Source: Nocardioides cavernae (lineage in GTDB: Bacteria; Actinomycetota; Actinomycetes; Propionibacteriales; Nocardioidaceae). Taken from it: a stretch of DNA of 64,000 bases. The position numbers and the translations under genes were made by a program. Positions 9,538-17,995 of the stretch are shown here, piece after piece. Location of the stretch: positions 2,728,001 through 2,792,000 of the forward strand of contig NZ_JAFBCA010000001.1 in the NCBI RefSeq assembly GCF_016907475.1. Direction: 5' to 3'. Numbering within the stretch: position 1 is the first letter of the stretch; the number at the start of each line of letters is the position of its first letter. The notes below the pieces were generated by a model. That model saw only the letters and a list, made by a program, of their open reading frames with translations, made no database searches and was not told the origin of the DNA.

Positions 9538-10563
9538 ATGTCTTCAACACCTGAGCGACGACACCGGACCGCGGGGGGCGCGGCCGGACTGGGGGTTCGT
9601 AGCCGTCCGATCCACCGTGGGGTGTCGCGGATCGTGACACTCGTCCTGGCCGTGGGCTTCGCCGTCGTCGGCGTCGCCGGGGCGGCCAGTGCGCACCACA
9701 ACACGATCAACGGTTCGGTGGTCTGCAAGACGGGCGGCGGCTGGGCCGTCACCTGGACCGTCGAGAACAGCGAGACGCGCACCGAGTCGATCACCGCGTC
9801 CAACCGGCCGGGCGTCGTCCCCGTCGGCACTCAGCTGACCTCGCGTCAGACACGCCCGTTCACCGAGACCGTCACCACCAAGCCGACCTCGCCGCTGACC
9901 CTGACGCTGTCGGCGAGGTGGACCAACGGCTCCACCAACACCAGCTCCGGGAGCATCCCGGTCGCGAAGTTCGAGGACGGCTGCAAGGTCACCACCGTCC
10001 AGCCGCCGACGATCCCGGTCGTCGACGACTGCGGCCCGGGCAACGCGCACTACGGCCAGGTCCCGTCCGGGCCGTGGACCTCGGTCACCAACCCTGACGG
10101 CAGCGTCACGGTGACGGCCAACCCGGGCAACCAGTTCACCGGCGGACAGACGTCGGTCACCTACCCGGCGCCGACCGACAGCAACGAGGCGTGCCCGACC
10201 CCGCCGGTCGTGACCCCGCCGGTGGTGACGCCGCCCGTCGTCACCCCGCCCGTCGTCACCCCGCCCGAGGTGCTGCCCGCCGAGGCACGCGTCGTGTCGG
10301 CCCGTGCCCGCACGATCGACAAGTGCGGCACCCGCGGTGACGTCTACAAGGTGATCAAGCGGTCGGGCGTCGTCTACACGTCGAAGGGCAAGGTCCTGCG
10401 CCAGGGCGTGTGGCTGAAGGCCGGCGCGAAGCGCGTCACCGTCCGCGCCCACGCGGCCGACGCGTCCTACCGGCTGCAGGGCAAGCAGGTGTGGAAGATG
10501 ACGTTCCGCACCCGTCCGTGCGCCAACGCCCCGGAGGTCGCACCCAGCACCGGAGCGCGATGA
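9538..10563 (+). CDS. secreted protein with TPPVV repeats, partner of sortase-like gene
   Basis: Unknown family. The 341 residues start with a basic segment and a hydrophobic stretch (about 31-50) ending AASA at 52, a probable signal peptidase site. Residues 55-165 and 166-215 look like small beta-rich extracellular domains with paired cysteines (63, 149, 165, 219). Residues 221-245 are four TPPVV units plus TPPEV, a stiff linker. A basic C-terminal domain (250-330, cysteines 263 and 328) follows. There is no LPXTG motif and no C-terminal membrane anchor. Its stop overlaps the next gene's ATG (ATGA), so the two products are made together and probably act together outside the membrane. Confidence 0.75.
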   Translation: MSSTPERRHRTAGGAAGLGVRSRPIHRGVSRIVTLVLAVGFAVVGVAGAASAHHNTINGSVVCKTGGGWAVTWTVENSETRTESITASNRPGVVPVGTQLTSRQTRPFTETVTTKPTSPLTLTLSARWTNGSTNTSSGSIPVAKFEDGCKVTTVQPPTIPVVDDCGPGNAHYGQVPSGPWTSVTNPDGSVTVTANPGNQFTGGQTSVTYPAPTDSNEACPTPPVVTPPVVTPPVVTPPVVTPPEVLPAEARVVSARARTIDKCGTRGDVYKVIKRSGVVYTSKGKVLRQGVWLKAGAKRVTVRAHAADASYRLQGKQVWKMTFRTRPCANAPEVAPSTGAR

Positions 10564-11051
10564 CCCGCTCCCGCGCTGCCGGGATCGTCGCCGCGATGGC
10601 GCTCGGCGTGACCGTGGTGGTCGGTCAGGGCGCGGCTCACGCCGCCCCTGACCGGCTCACGATCGGGCGCACCGGCACCGACGCGGCCATCATCAAGGTG
10701 CCGGCGCGCAACGACACCCTGGCCGTCGGCAACCGGCTCCGTGGCGCGGTCTACACCTGGTCGAAGGGCGACCCGCCCTGCGACCCCACCGGCAGCACCG
10801 TCTACGCCGGGCACGCCTGGCGCGCCGGCAACGGGGTCGCCGACCGGTGGGGCTCGCTGCGACGCGGCGACGTCATCAAGGTGGCGGGCTGCCGGTTCGA
10901 GGTCACCCGGCGCGAGTACTGGCCGGCGTCGCGGCGGATGGGGTCGCTCTACTCCGTCGCCGGGCCCGCCCGGATCGTGCTCGTCGGCTGCAAGGCCGAC
11001 GACTACTCCCGGCGCACGGTGGTCTTCGCCCGCAAGGTCGGGCGGTCCTGA
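10560..11051 (+). CDS. sortase-like (class E/F type) exported protein
   Basis: Small 163-residue exported protein. Residues 8-28 are a signal peptide or anchor ending AHAAP. The rest fits an actinobacterial sortase domain: TVYAGHAWRAGNG with His85, a WGSLRRGDVIKV turn at 98-108, and VLVGCKADDYSRRTVVFAR with Cys144 and Arg151 or 152, the sortase His-Cys-Arg order. The family joins a sorting-signal peptide to a cell-wall nucleophile, or acts as a housekeeping transpeptidase. The translationally coupled upstream gene lacks a canonical sorting signal, so the substrate is unclear. It is convergent with ctaA, 12 bp away. Confidence 0.72.
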   Translation: MTRSRAAGIVAAMALGVTVVVGQGAAHAAPDRLTIGRTGTDAAIIKVPARNDTLAVGNRLRGAVYTWSKGDPPCDPTGSTVYAGHAWRAGNGVADRWGSLRRGDVIKVAGCRFEVTRREYWPASRRMGSLYSVAGPARIVLVGCKADDYSRRTVVFARKVGRS

Positions 11052-11063
11052 CCGCCTGACCGC

Positions 11064-12002
11064 CTACGAAGGGCCGATGCGGGTGGCGGCGTGCGTCTGG
11101 GGCACGCCGTCCGCCCGTGCCTCGTCGGCGCCGCGGTGGGGCAGCACGGCGAGGGCGATGCGGGCCAGGCCTGCGGCGAGCAGGCCCGCGCCGAGCATGT
11201 GGAGGGCGACCAGGCCCACCGGCAGGTCCAGCCAGTACTGCGCCCAGCCCAGGACGCCCTGGAGCACCTCGATGAGCAGCACCAGCCCGGTCACGCGGGC
11301 CAGCCACCGGTGTCCGCCGCGCCGCGCCGCGACCAGCAGCACGACGGTCAGCGCGACGAGGACGTACACCGAGATCGCGTGGACCTGCGACACGGTCGCC
11401 GGGTCGAGGCCGTTGCGGGGCGAGTCGGTGTCGCCGGCGTGCGGACCGGCCCCGGTCACGACCGTGCCGAGGTAGAGGACCACCCAGCCCGACGCGAACG
11501 TCGCCCAGGCGAGGGCGCGCGGCAGCGGCGGTGCCATCCCGCGGGTGGGGCTGCGCAGCTCGTCGATCAACGCGACGCAGACCATGATCATCGCCATCGA
11601 CAGCAGGAAGTGACCGGCGACGACCCAGGGGTTGAGGTCGGTCAGCACCGTGATGCCGCCGAGCACCGCCTGCAGCGGGATGCCCAGGCCGATCACGAGC
11701 GCGAGCCGCGTCGCGCGGCGGTGCCGCGCCCCGAGGGCGGCGAGGAAGCACAGCACGGCGACGGCGGCGAGGACGAAGGTCAGCAGCCGGTTGCCGAACT
11801 CGATGGCGCCGTGCAGCCCCAGCTCACCGTGGGCGACGTACGACGCGTCGGTGCAGCGCGGCCACGTCGGGCACCCCAGGCCGGAGCCGGTGAGCCGGAC
11901 GGCCGCGCCGGTGACGACGATGCCGATGTTGGCGATGAGGTTGGCCACGGCGAGCGGCCAGAGGAACCGCGCGAGGCGGTCGAGCAGGGTGCGTCCCATC
12001 AT
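11064..12002 (-). CDS. ctaA: heme A synthase
   Basis: Polytopic membrane protein of the COX15/CtaA family converting heme O to heme A. The 312-residue protein has about eight membrane helices, the extracytoplasmic TGSGLGCPTWPRC segment with its cysteine pair near 40-52, a heme-ligand histidine region GLHGAIEFGNRL, a second repeat with DPATVSQVHAISVYV, and LVALHMLGAG. Two ATG codons lie in tandem (12002 and 11999); the first overlaps the upstream permease stop. Coupling to the ABC permease suggests co-expression with an exporter of unknown substrate. Confidence 0.93.
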   Translation of the reverse strand: MMGRTLLDRLARFLWPLAVANLIANIGIVVTGAAVRLTGSGLGCPTWPRCTDASYVAHGELGLHGAIEFGNRLLTFVLAAVAVLCFLAALGARHRRATRLALVIGLGIPLQAVLGGITVLTDLNPWVVAGHFLLSMAMIMVCVALIDELRSPTRGMAPPLPRALAWATFASGWVVLYLGTVVTGAGPHAGDTDSPRNGLDPATVSQVHAISVYVLVALTVVLLVAARRGGHRWLARVTGLVLLIEVLQGVLGWAQYWLDLPVGLVALHMLGAGLLAAGLARIALAVLPHRGADEARADGVPQTHAATRIGPS

Positions 12003-12808
12003 TCCCACCTGAAGGTCCGGGCCGTGAGCAGAGCGCCGAGCACCGCCCAGGCTGCGAGCACGAGCAGCGAGCGGCCGTCGATGTCGGCGTGCACGAGCGT
12101 GGAGCGCATGGCCTCGCCGAGCGCGCCGGACGGCAGCCACTGGATCAGCCCGCCGGCGGCGCCGTAGGTGCTGGTCGGCAGCACCACGCCACCACCTGCC
12201 ATGAGGAGCAGGTAGACGAGGTTGGCCAGCGCGAGGGTCGCCTCGGCACGCAGCGCACCGGCGACGAGGAGCCCGAGGGACGCGAAGGCCGCGGTGCCCA
12301 GGCCGACCGTGAGCAGCAGGCCGAGCACGGTGCGTGCCGGGCTGGCCAGCGAGGGCTCCCAGCCCAGGGCCAGCGCGACGACCACGAGCACGACGAGCTG
12401 CAGGGCGACGACGTTGAGCAGTGCCAGCACCTTGCCCAGGAGCAGGCCGTGACGGGGGAGGGGCGAGGAGCCGAGCAGCTTGATCACGCCGTAGCGGCGC
12501 TCGAAGCCGGTGGCGATGGCCACGGACGTGAACGCGGTCGACATCACGGCGAGGGCCAGGACTCCCGGGGTGAGGAGGTCGACCGGCGCGTGCCCCTCGA
12601 AGGTGCTGCCGAGGCGACCCGCCGCGGCGACACCTCCCACGAGCACGATCACCGGGATCACGATCGCGAGCAGCAGCTGCTCGCCGTTGCGCAGCATCAG
12701 CCGCGCCTCCATGCGCGCCTGTGCCAGCACCATCCGGCCGAGGCCGGCCCCTCCGGGGGCCGGTGTGAAGGTGCCGGTCGGGCGGGCGCCGGCGGGAGCG
12801 GTGCTCAT
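11999..12808 (-). CDS. ABC-2 type transporter permease
   Basis: Membrane subunit of an ABC exporter. The 269-residue protein has a hydrophilic N-terminus of about 30 residues, then six predicted membrane segments (from LLLAIVIPVIVLVGGVAAA at about 45 to VLAAWAVLGALLTA near the end). Cytosolic GFERRYGVIKLLGSSPL near 105 is typical of ABC-2 permeases. It overlaps the ATPase gene upstream and ctaA downstream by four bases each. From memory, the M. tuberculosis counterparts are Rv1457c and Rv1458c next to ctaA. Substrate unknown; heme-related export is only a guess from context. Confidence 0.85.
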   Translation of the reverse strand: MSTAPAGARPTGTFTPAPGGAGLGRMVLAQARMEARLMLRNGEQLLLAIVIPVIVLVGGVAAAGRLGSTFEGHAPVDLLTPGVLALAVMSTAFTSVAIATGFERRYGVIKLLGSSPLPRHGLLLGKVLALLNVVALQLVVLVVVALALGWEPSLASPARTVLGLLLTVGLGTAAFASLGLLVAGALRAEATLALANLVYLLLMAGGGVVLPTSTYGAAGGLIQWLPSGALGEAMRSTLVHADIDGRSLLVLAAWAVLGALLTARTFRWE

Positions 12809-13803
12809 GAGGGGGTCCCTGCGGCGTTGTTCGGAGGAGCGGAGCGGGGGAGGAGAACGTCGTGGGGTGTCTCGAGCTCCCGTCCGGTGAGCTCGAGGAA
12901 GACGTCCTCCAGGGTGCGCTGGCCCAGGGTGAGCGTCTGGGGCAGGACGTCATGCTCCTCGCACCACCGCGAGACGCGGCCGAGGGTGGTGGCGTCGGCC
13001 GGACCGTGGATGAGCATGCTCACCTCGTCGAGCTGGCGGACCTCGGTGAGCGGCCCGAGCTCCCTGCGCAGGGACTCGGGTGCGCCGTCGGGGAACGGCC
13101 GGTTGACGACCAGCCGGATGGTCGCGGAGTGGCCGCCGCGGGTCAGCTCGGCCGGGGTCCCGGAGGCGATCAGCGCGCCGCGGTCGATGATGTGGATGCG
13201 GTCGGCCAGGTGCTCGGCCTCGTCCATGTGGTGGGTCGTCAGCACGACCGTGACGCCGTCGGCCCGGACCTCCTCGAGCATCTCCCACGTCGTACGCCTG
13301 GCCTGGGGGTCCATGCCGGCGGTCGGTTCGTCGACGAACACCAGCTCGGGTCGCCCGACGAGCGCGATCGCCAGGCCGAGGCGCTGCTTCTGGCCGCCGG
13401 ACAGCCGGCGATAGGGAGTCCGTCCGCAGTCGGCCAGGCCAAGGCGGTCGACGAGCATCGCCGTGTCGAGCGGGTGCGCGTGGAGCGACGCCATGTGGTC
13501 CAGCATCTCCACGGCGCGTACGCCGCTCCAGGCGCCGCCGCTCTGCAGCATGACGCCGATCCGGGGGAGCAGCTCCGCGCGGTCGCGCTGCGGGTCGAGC
13601 CCCAGCACGCGGACCGTGCCGCGCTGGGGCACCCGGTAGCCCTCGCAGGTCTCGAGCGTCGTGGTCTTGCCCGCGCCGTTGGGGCCGAGCACGGCGGTGA
13701 TCGACCCCCGCGCCACCTCGAGCGACAACCCGTCGACGGCCACCTTGTCGCCGTACGCCATCACCAGACCGTCGATCTCGACGGCGGGGGAGGCGGGTGG
13801 CAC
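12805..13803 (-). CDS. ABC transporter ATP-binding protein (ctaA-linked)
   Basis: ATPase subunit for the adjacent ABC-2 permease, 332 residues. Walker A GPNGAGKTTT near 40, signature LSGGQKQRLGLA near 142, Walker B LVFVDEPTAG and the switch TTHH are all present, followed by a DrrA-like C-terminal domain. The last 20 or so codons contain copy 2 of a 42-bp dispersed repeat, which adds a tail reading HDVLLPRSAPPNN before the stop and looks like a late addition. The GTG at 13803 lies six bases after the hexamer TAGAAT, consistent with a leaderless mRNA. Confidence 0.9.
   Translation of the reverse strand: MPPASPAVEIDGLVMAYGDKVAVDGLSLEVARGSITAVLGPNGAGKTTTLETCEGYRVPQRGTVRVLGLDPQRDRAELLPRIGVMLQSGGAWSGVRAVEMLDHMASLHAHPLDTAMLVDRLGLADCGRTPYRRLSGGQKQRLGLAIALVGRPELVFVDEPTAGMDPQARRTTWEMLEEVRADGVTVVLTTHHMDEAEHLADRIHIIDRGALIASGTPAELTRGGHSATIRLVVNRPFPDGAPESLRRELGPLTEVRQLDEVSMLIHGPADATTLGRVSRWCEEHDVLPQTLTLGQRTLEDVFLELTGRELETPHDVLLPRSAPPNNAAGTPS
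12825..12866. repeat. 42-bp repeat, copy 2 (inside ABC ATPase 3' end)
   Basis: Matches 3249-3290 at 41 of 42 positions in the same orientation relative to the flanking minus-strand genes. Here it is translated, giving about 14 residues at the extreme C-terminus of the ATPase, beyond the part conserved in the family. Confidence 0.85.
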
Positions 13804-13809
13804 GAACTG

Positions 13810-13815
13810 ATTCTA
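13810..13815 (-). promoter_or_regulatory. -10 hexamer TAGAAT, leaderless type
   Basis: TAGAAT on the minus strand ends six bases before the GTG at 13803. It is the best match to TATAAT among the hexamers of this window. Confidence 0.55.
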
Positions 13816-13854
13816 GGTGCGCCTTATTGAGGAGCGGCTGTCGGTCCCCGCGAC

Positions 13855-13860
13855 TAGCGT
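13855..13860 (+). promoter_or_regulatory. -10 hexamer TAGCGT, leaderless type
   Basis: TAGCGT ends seven bases before the ATG at 13868. It is divergent from the hexamer at 13810-13815, with 39 bp between them. Confidence 0.5.
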
Positions 13861-13867
13861 GGTCGAC

Positions 13868-14878
13868 ATGACGCGATCCGCGATCGAGGCCGAGGGCCTC
13901 GTCAAGCACTTCGGCGACACCGTGGCCGTGGACGGGGTGTCCTTCACCGTCCCCGAGGGCTCGGTCCTCGGCCTGCTCGGGCCCAACGGCGCCGGCAAGA
14001 CCACCACCGTCCGGATGATGACCACCCTGACCCGCCCGACCGCGGGCACGGGGCGCGTCGCCGGCCACGACATCCTGACCGACCCCGCGGCCGTGCGCCG
14101 CAGCATGGGGCTGACCGGTCAGGCCGCGACCGTCGACGAGCTCCTGACGGGCCGGGAGAACCTGCGCCTCATCGGCAACCTCTACGGCCTCGACGCCTCC
14201 TACATCCGGCGCGCCAGCGACGAGCTGCTCGAGCGCTTCTCGCTGTCCGACGCCGGCGACCGCACGGCCAAGACCTACTCCGGCGGCATGCGGCGACGGC
14301 TCGACCTGGCGGTCAGCCTGATCGCGACGCCGCCCGTGCTCTTCCTCGACGAGCCGACCACGGGCCTCGACCCGCGCTCGCGCGTGGAACTGTGGGAGGT
14401 GCTGCGCGAGCTCGTCGCCGACGGGACCACCCTGCTGCTGACGACGCAGTACCTCGAGGAGGCCGACCAGCTCTCCGACAACATCGTCGTGATCGATCGC
14501 GGCACGGTGATCGCCGAGGGCACCCCGCTGCAGCTGAAGGACCAGTCCGGTGCGGCCGCGCTCGTCGTGACGGTCTCCCACTCCGGCGACCTCCGGACCG
14601 CCGAGGCGCTGCTGCGCCCCTACGTCAGAGAGGTGCACGTCGACGTGGGCGCGCGCCAGCTCACGGCGCCCTCGGAGGGCCTGGGCCACATGACACGCGT
14701 GGCCGGGATCTTCGACGAGAGCGGCATCGTGCTCGACGACATCGGGCTCAAGCGCCCGAGCCTCGACGACGTCTTCCTCCACCTCACCGGCCACCGTGCC
14801 GAGCAGGAGACCGACGACACAGTCGAGGTCGACGCCGCAGACCAGCTCGACCAGACCGCAGGAGGAAGGGCCCGATGA
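13868..14878 (+). CDS. daunorubicin-resistance-type (DrrA-like) ABC ATPase
   Basis: ATP-binding subunit of a DrrAB-like exporter, 336 residues. Walker A GPNGAGKTTT near 43, signature YSGGMRRRLDLA near 137, Walker B VLFLDEPTTGLDPRSR and LTTQYLEEAD are typical of the DrrA branch, as is the C-terminal domain ending in KRPSLDDVFLHLTGH. The ATG at 13868 fits both the family start and the hexamer at 13855. It is coupled (ATGA) to its permease. It takes the place where, from memory, M. tuberculosis carries a mannosyltransferase before sufR. Drug or lipid export is the usual role; the substrate cannot be read. Confidence 0.9.
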   Translation: MTRSAIEAEGLVKHFGDTVAVDGVSFTVPEGSVLGLLGPNGAGKTTTVRMMTTLTRPTAGTGRVAGHDILTDPAAVRRSMGLTGQAATVDELLTGRENLRLIGNLYGLDASYIRRASDELLERFSLSDAGDRTAKTYSGGMRRRLDLAVSLIATPPVLFLDEPTTGLDPRSRVELWEVLRELVADGTTLLLTTQYLEEADQLSDNIVVIDRGTVIAEGTPLQLKDQSGAAALVVTVSHSGDLRTAEALLRPYVREVHVDVGARQLTAPSEGLGHMTRVAGIFDESGIVLDDIGLKRPSLDDVFLHLTGHRAEQETDDTVEVDAADQLDQTAGGRAR

Positions 14879-15699
14879 CCACGCTCGAGCGACCGGAGAT
14901 CCGCACGACCGGGCTGCAGGCCCAGTCATGGGCCATCGCCCGCCGCAACTTCCTCCACATCAAGCGCATGCCCGAGATGCTGATGGACGTCACCATCCAG
15001 CCGGTGATGTTCGTGCTGCTGTTCGCCTTCGTCTTCGGCTCGTCGATCGACGTGGCGACGCCCGCCGGCTACCGCGCGTTCCTGCTCCCGGGGATCATGG
15101 CGCAGACCGTCGCCTTCGCCTCGTTCATCGTCGCCGTCGGCCTCACCGCCGACCTCGACAAGGGCATCGTCGACCGGATGCGCTCGCTGCCCATCAACCC
15201 GGCGGCCGTGCTGGTCGGCCGCAGCATCTCGAGCCTGGTCCACGCCTCGATCGGCCTCGTCGTCATGTCGTTGACCGGCCTGCTCATCGGCTGGCGCATC
15301 CACACCGACGTGTTCCAGGCGGCCTTCGGCTACGTCCTGCTCCTCGGCTGGGGGTTCGCGATGATCTGGGTCGGCATCTGGGTCGGCTCCGCGATGCGCT
15401 CGGTCGAGGCGGTCAACGGCGTCATGTTCGCGACGATGTTCCCGATCACCTTCCTGGCCAACACGTTCGCGCCGACCGACCAGATGCCGACCGTCCTGCG
15501 GTTCGTCGCCGAGTGGAACCCGATCTCCTCGCTCACCCAGGCCGTCCGCGTGCTCTGGGGCAACGACCAGCCTCTCGCCGAGGGCGCGGCGTTCCCGATG
15601 CACCACCCGATCCCGTTCACGATCGGCTGGATCATCCTGATCACGGCGGTCGTGGCGCCACTGGCCATACGCACCTTCCGCGCCCGCACCGCGGACTGA
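14875..15699 (+). CDS. DrrB-like ABC-2 permease
   Basis: Permease partner of the preceding ATPase, 274 residues with six membrane segments. Family features are the N-terminal QSWAIARRNFLHIKRMPEML amphipathic region, VTIQPVMFVLLFAFVFGSSI, KGIVDRMRSLPINPAAVLVGR in the cytosolic loop, and FLANTFAPTDQMPTVLRFVA near the end. The start overlaps the ATPase stop. Sixty-odd bases downstream begins the sufR operator region, so this pair should terminate before it, although I see no clear hairpin. Confidence 0.9.
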   Translation: MTTLERPEIRTTGLQAQSWAIARRNFLHIKRMPEMLMDVTIQPVMFVLLFAFVFGSSIDVATPAGYRAFLLPGIMAQTVAFASFIVAVGLTADLDKGIVDRMRSLPINPAAVLVGRSISSLVHASIGLVVMSLTGLLIGWRIHTDVFQAAFGYVLLLGWGFAMIWVGIWVGSAMRSVEAVNGVMFATMFPITFLANTFAPTDQMPTVLRFVAEWNPISSLTQAVRVLWGNDQPLAEGAAFPMHHPIPFTIGWIILITAVVAPLAIRTFRARTAD

Positions 15700-15734
15700 G
15701 CGGGCCGCCGGCGCTCCCGGCTCCACAGTGGGCG

Positions 15735-15752
15735 GGGTCACTTAGGTGACCC
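15735..15752 (+). promoter_or_regulatory. palindromic operator GGGTCAC-TTAG-GTGACCC before sufR
   Basis: A perfect 7-bp inverted repeat with a four-base spacer, 41 bp before the sufR start. Its position before an autoregulated SUF operon makes it the prime candidate for the SufR binding site. A weak promoter reading is TTGCTT at 15753 with TAACGA about 16 bases on, which would place the palindrome directly upstream of the -35. Confidence 0.55.
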
Positions 15753-15792
15753 TTGCTTGAACGACAGGAAGCATTAACGACACACTGGTGTT

Positions 15793-16500
15793 GTGGAATT
15801 CGTGAGGACGTCGACGGCACAGCGTGAGGGCGATGCGCCCACACGCGACCGTGTGGCGCGCACGATCCTCGAGAACGGTCCCTCGACCGCCGCCGACCTG
15901 GCTCTCCGGCTCGACCTGACGCCTGCCGCCGTACGCCGTCACCTCGACCACCTCGCCGACGAGGGGGTCGTGGAGTCGCGCGACCAGAAGGTCTACGGCA
16001 CCCGGGGGCGTGGCCGGCCCGCCAAGGTCTTCGCGCTCACCGAGACCGGGCGCGACAGCTTCGACCAGCAGTACGACGACCTCGCCGTGCAGGCCATGCG
16101 GTTCCTGGCCGAGACGCAGGGCGAGGACGCCGTGGTCGAGTTCGCGCGGCGCCGGGTGGCCTTCGTCGGGCGCGACTACGCCGACATCATGGCCGCCAAC
16201 CCCGACCTGACGCCCGCCGAGGCGCTGGCACGGGTGTTCACCCAGAACGGCTACGCGGCATCGGTGCGCGAGCTCCCGGTCGTGGGGGAGCAGCTGTGCC
16301 AGCAGCACTGCCCGGTCTCCCACGTCGCCCACGAGTTCCCGCAGCTCTGCGAGGCCGAGACCGAGGCGATCGCCTCCGTGCTCGGCACCCACGTCCAGCG
16401 GTTGGCGACCATCGCCCACGGCGACGGCGTGTGCACCACGTGCATCCCCCAGACCCTCAAGACGGACCCGAAGACGGTCCCGACAAAGGAGCAGGCATGA
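15793..16500 (+). CDS. sufR: Fe-S cluster-binding SUF operon regulator SufR
   Basis: DeoR/ArsR-like winged-helix repressor that senses an Fe-S cluster and controls the suf operon. The 235-residue protein has the helix-turn-helix at about 20-62 ([20 protein letters not shown]) with the wing [13 protein letters not shown]. Candidate cluster ligands are Cys169, Cys173, Cys186 and Cys214 or Cys217. The GTG start at 15793 follows the palindromic operator. Its stop overlaps sufB (ATGA), so repressor and assembly proteins are co-expressed, implying feedback when clusters are sufficient. Confidence 0.93.
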   Translation: MEFVRTSTAQREGDAPTRDRVARTILENGPSTAADLALRLDLTPAAVRRHLDHLADEGVVESRDQKVYGTRGRGRPAKVFALTETGRDSFDQQYDDLAVQAMRFLAETQGEDAVVEFARRRVAFVGRDYADIMAANPDLTPAEALARVFTQNGYAASVRELPVVGEQLCQQHCPVSHVAHEFPQLCEAETEAIASVLGTHVQRLATIAHGDGVCTTCIPQTLKTDPKTVPTKEQA

Positions 16501-17915
16501 CCTCCATCGAAGAACTCAACCCGGAGCTCAAGGGCATCGGCAAGTACGAGTTCGGCTGGTCCGACTCCGACACCGCCGGCGCCACCGCGACGCGTGGTCT
16601 CAACGAGGACGTCGTGCGGGACATCTCCGGCAAGAAGTCCGAGCCGCAGTGGATGCTCGACCTGCGCCTCAAGGGCCTCAAGCTCTTCCACCGCAAGCCC
16701 ATGCCCACCTGGGGCTCGGACCTGTCGACGATCGACTTCGACAACATCAAGTACTTCGTCCGCTCCAGCGAGAAGCAGGCGACGTCGTGGGAGGACCTCC
16801 CCGAGGACATCAAGAACACCTACGACAGGCTCGGCATCCCGGAGGCGGAGAAGCAGCGCCTCGTCGCCGGTGTCGCCGCGCAGTACGAGTCGGAGGTCGT
16901 CTACCACTCGATCCGCGAGGACCTCGAGGAGAAGGGTGTCATCTTCGTCGACACCGACACCGCGCTGAAGGAGCACGAGGAGCTCTTCAAGGAGTACTTC
17001 GGAACCGTCATCCCGGTCGGTGACAACAAGTTCTCCGCGCTCAACACCTCGGTGTGGTCGGGTGGCTCGTTCATCTACGTCCCCAAGGGCGTCCACGTCG
17101 ACATCCCGCTGCAGGCCTACTTCCGGATCAACACCGAGAACATGGGCCAGTTCGAGCGGACGCTGATCATCGCGGACGAGGACTCCTACGTGCACTACGT
17201 CGAGGGCTGCACCGCCCCGATCTACTCCTCCGACTCGCTCCACTCCGCGGTCGTGGAGATCATCGTGAAGAAGGGCGCCCGCGTCCGCTACACGACCATC
17301 CAGAACTGGTCCAACAACGTCTACAACCTCGTCACCAAGCGGGCGACCTGTGACGCCGGCGCCACGATGGAGTGGGTCGACGGCAACATCGGCTCCAAGG
17401 TGACGATGAAGTACCCCGCCATCTACCTCATGGGCGAGCACGCCAAGGGGGAGACGCTGTCGATCGCGTTCGCCGGCGAGGGCCAGCACCAGGACGCCGG
17501 CGCCAAGATGGTGCACGCGGCGCCGCACACCTCGTCGTCCATCCTGAGCAAGTCGGTGGCACGCGGCGGCGGTCGTACGTCGTACCGCGGGCTGATCCAG
17601 GTCAACGAGGGCGCGCACGGCTCGAAGTCCAACGTGCTCTGCGACGCGCTGCTGGTCGACCAGATCAGCCGGAGCGACACCTACCCCTACGTCGACATCC
17701 GCGAGGACGACGTGTCGATGGGCCACGAGGCCAGCGTCTCGAAGGTCTCCGACGACCAGCTGTTCTACCTCATGTCGCGCGGCATGGAGCAGGACGAGGC
17801 GATGGCGATGATCGTGCGCGGCTTCGTCGAGCCGATCGCCAAGGAGCTGCCGATGGAGTACGCCCTCGAGCTCAACCGCCTGATCGAGCTGCAGATGGAA
17901 GGCGCGGTCGGCTGA
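16497..17915 (+). CDS. sufB: Fe-S cluster assembly scaffold SufB
   Basis: Core subunit of the SufBCD scaffold on which Fe-S clusters are built. The 472-residue protein has the usual SufB N-terminal region and beta-helix core, including [20 protein letters not shown] near 180, [12 protein letters not shown] near 237 with a conserved cysteine, and [23 protein letters not shown] near 395. The ATG at 16497 overlaps the sufR stop. An unusually stable hairpin separates it from sufD, in an operon whose other junctions mostly overlap. Confidence 0.97.
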   Translation: MTSIEELNPELKGIGKYEFGWSDSDTAGATATRGLNEDVVRDISGKKSEPQWMLDLRLKGLKLFHRKPMPTWGSDLSTIDFDNIKYFVRSSEKQATSWEDLPEDIKNTYDRLGIPEAEKQRLVAGVAAQYESEVVYHSIREDLEEKGVIFVDTDTALKEHEELFKEYFGTVIPVGDNKFSALNTSVWSGGSFIYVPKGVHVDIPLQAYFRINTENMGQFERTLIIADEDSYVHYVEGCTAPIYSSDSLHSAVVEIIVKKGARVRYTTIQNWSNNVYNLVTKRATCDAGATMEWVDGNIGSKVTMKYPAIYLMGEHAKGETLSIAFAGEGQHQDAGAKMVHAAPHTSSSILSKSVARGGGRTSYRGLIQVNEGAHGSKSNVLCDALLVDQISRSDTYPYVDIREDDVSMGHEASVSKVSDDQLFYLMSRGMEQDEAMAMIVRGFVEPIAKELPMEYALELNRLIELQMEGAVG

Positions 17916-17940
17916 CCTGCCGCCCCGCCGCCTGACCGTT

Positions 17941-17976
17941 GGTCGTGACGGTCGCCCCGGCGACCGTCACGAGACC
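17941..17976 (+). other. strong hairpin between sufB and sufD
   Basis: GTGACGGTCGC (17945-17955) pairs perfectly with 17960-17970 across the tetraloop CCCG, and GGTC (17941-17944) pairs with GACC (17973-17976) over a two-base bulge. No T-run follows, so it is more likely an mRNA-stability or attenuation element than a full terminator. It lies 19 bases before the TTG of sufD. Confidence 0.7.
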
Positions 17977-17995
17977 GAAACGAGAAAGTAGAGCT

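Noticed and set aside
11064..12953. a single 629-codon minus-strand reading frame covering ctaA and upstream DNA
   Set aside because: The upstream part is out of frame with the ABC permease that clearly occupies 11999-12808; only the CtaA part is conserved.
15742..15762. DtxR/IdeR-like iron box before sufR (TTAGGTGACCCTTGCTTGA)
   Set aside because: I count 12 of 19 matches to the consensus, below what functional iron boxes usually show, and most matches come from the left half that belongs to the stronger palindrome.
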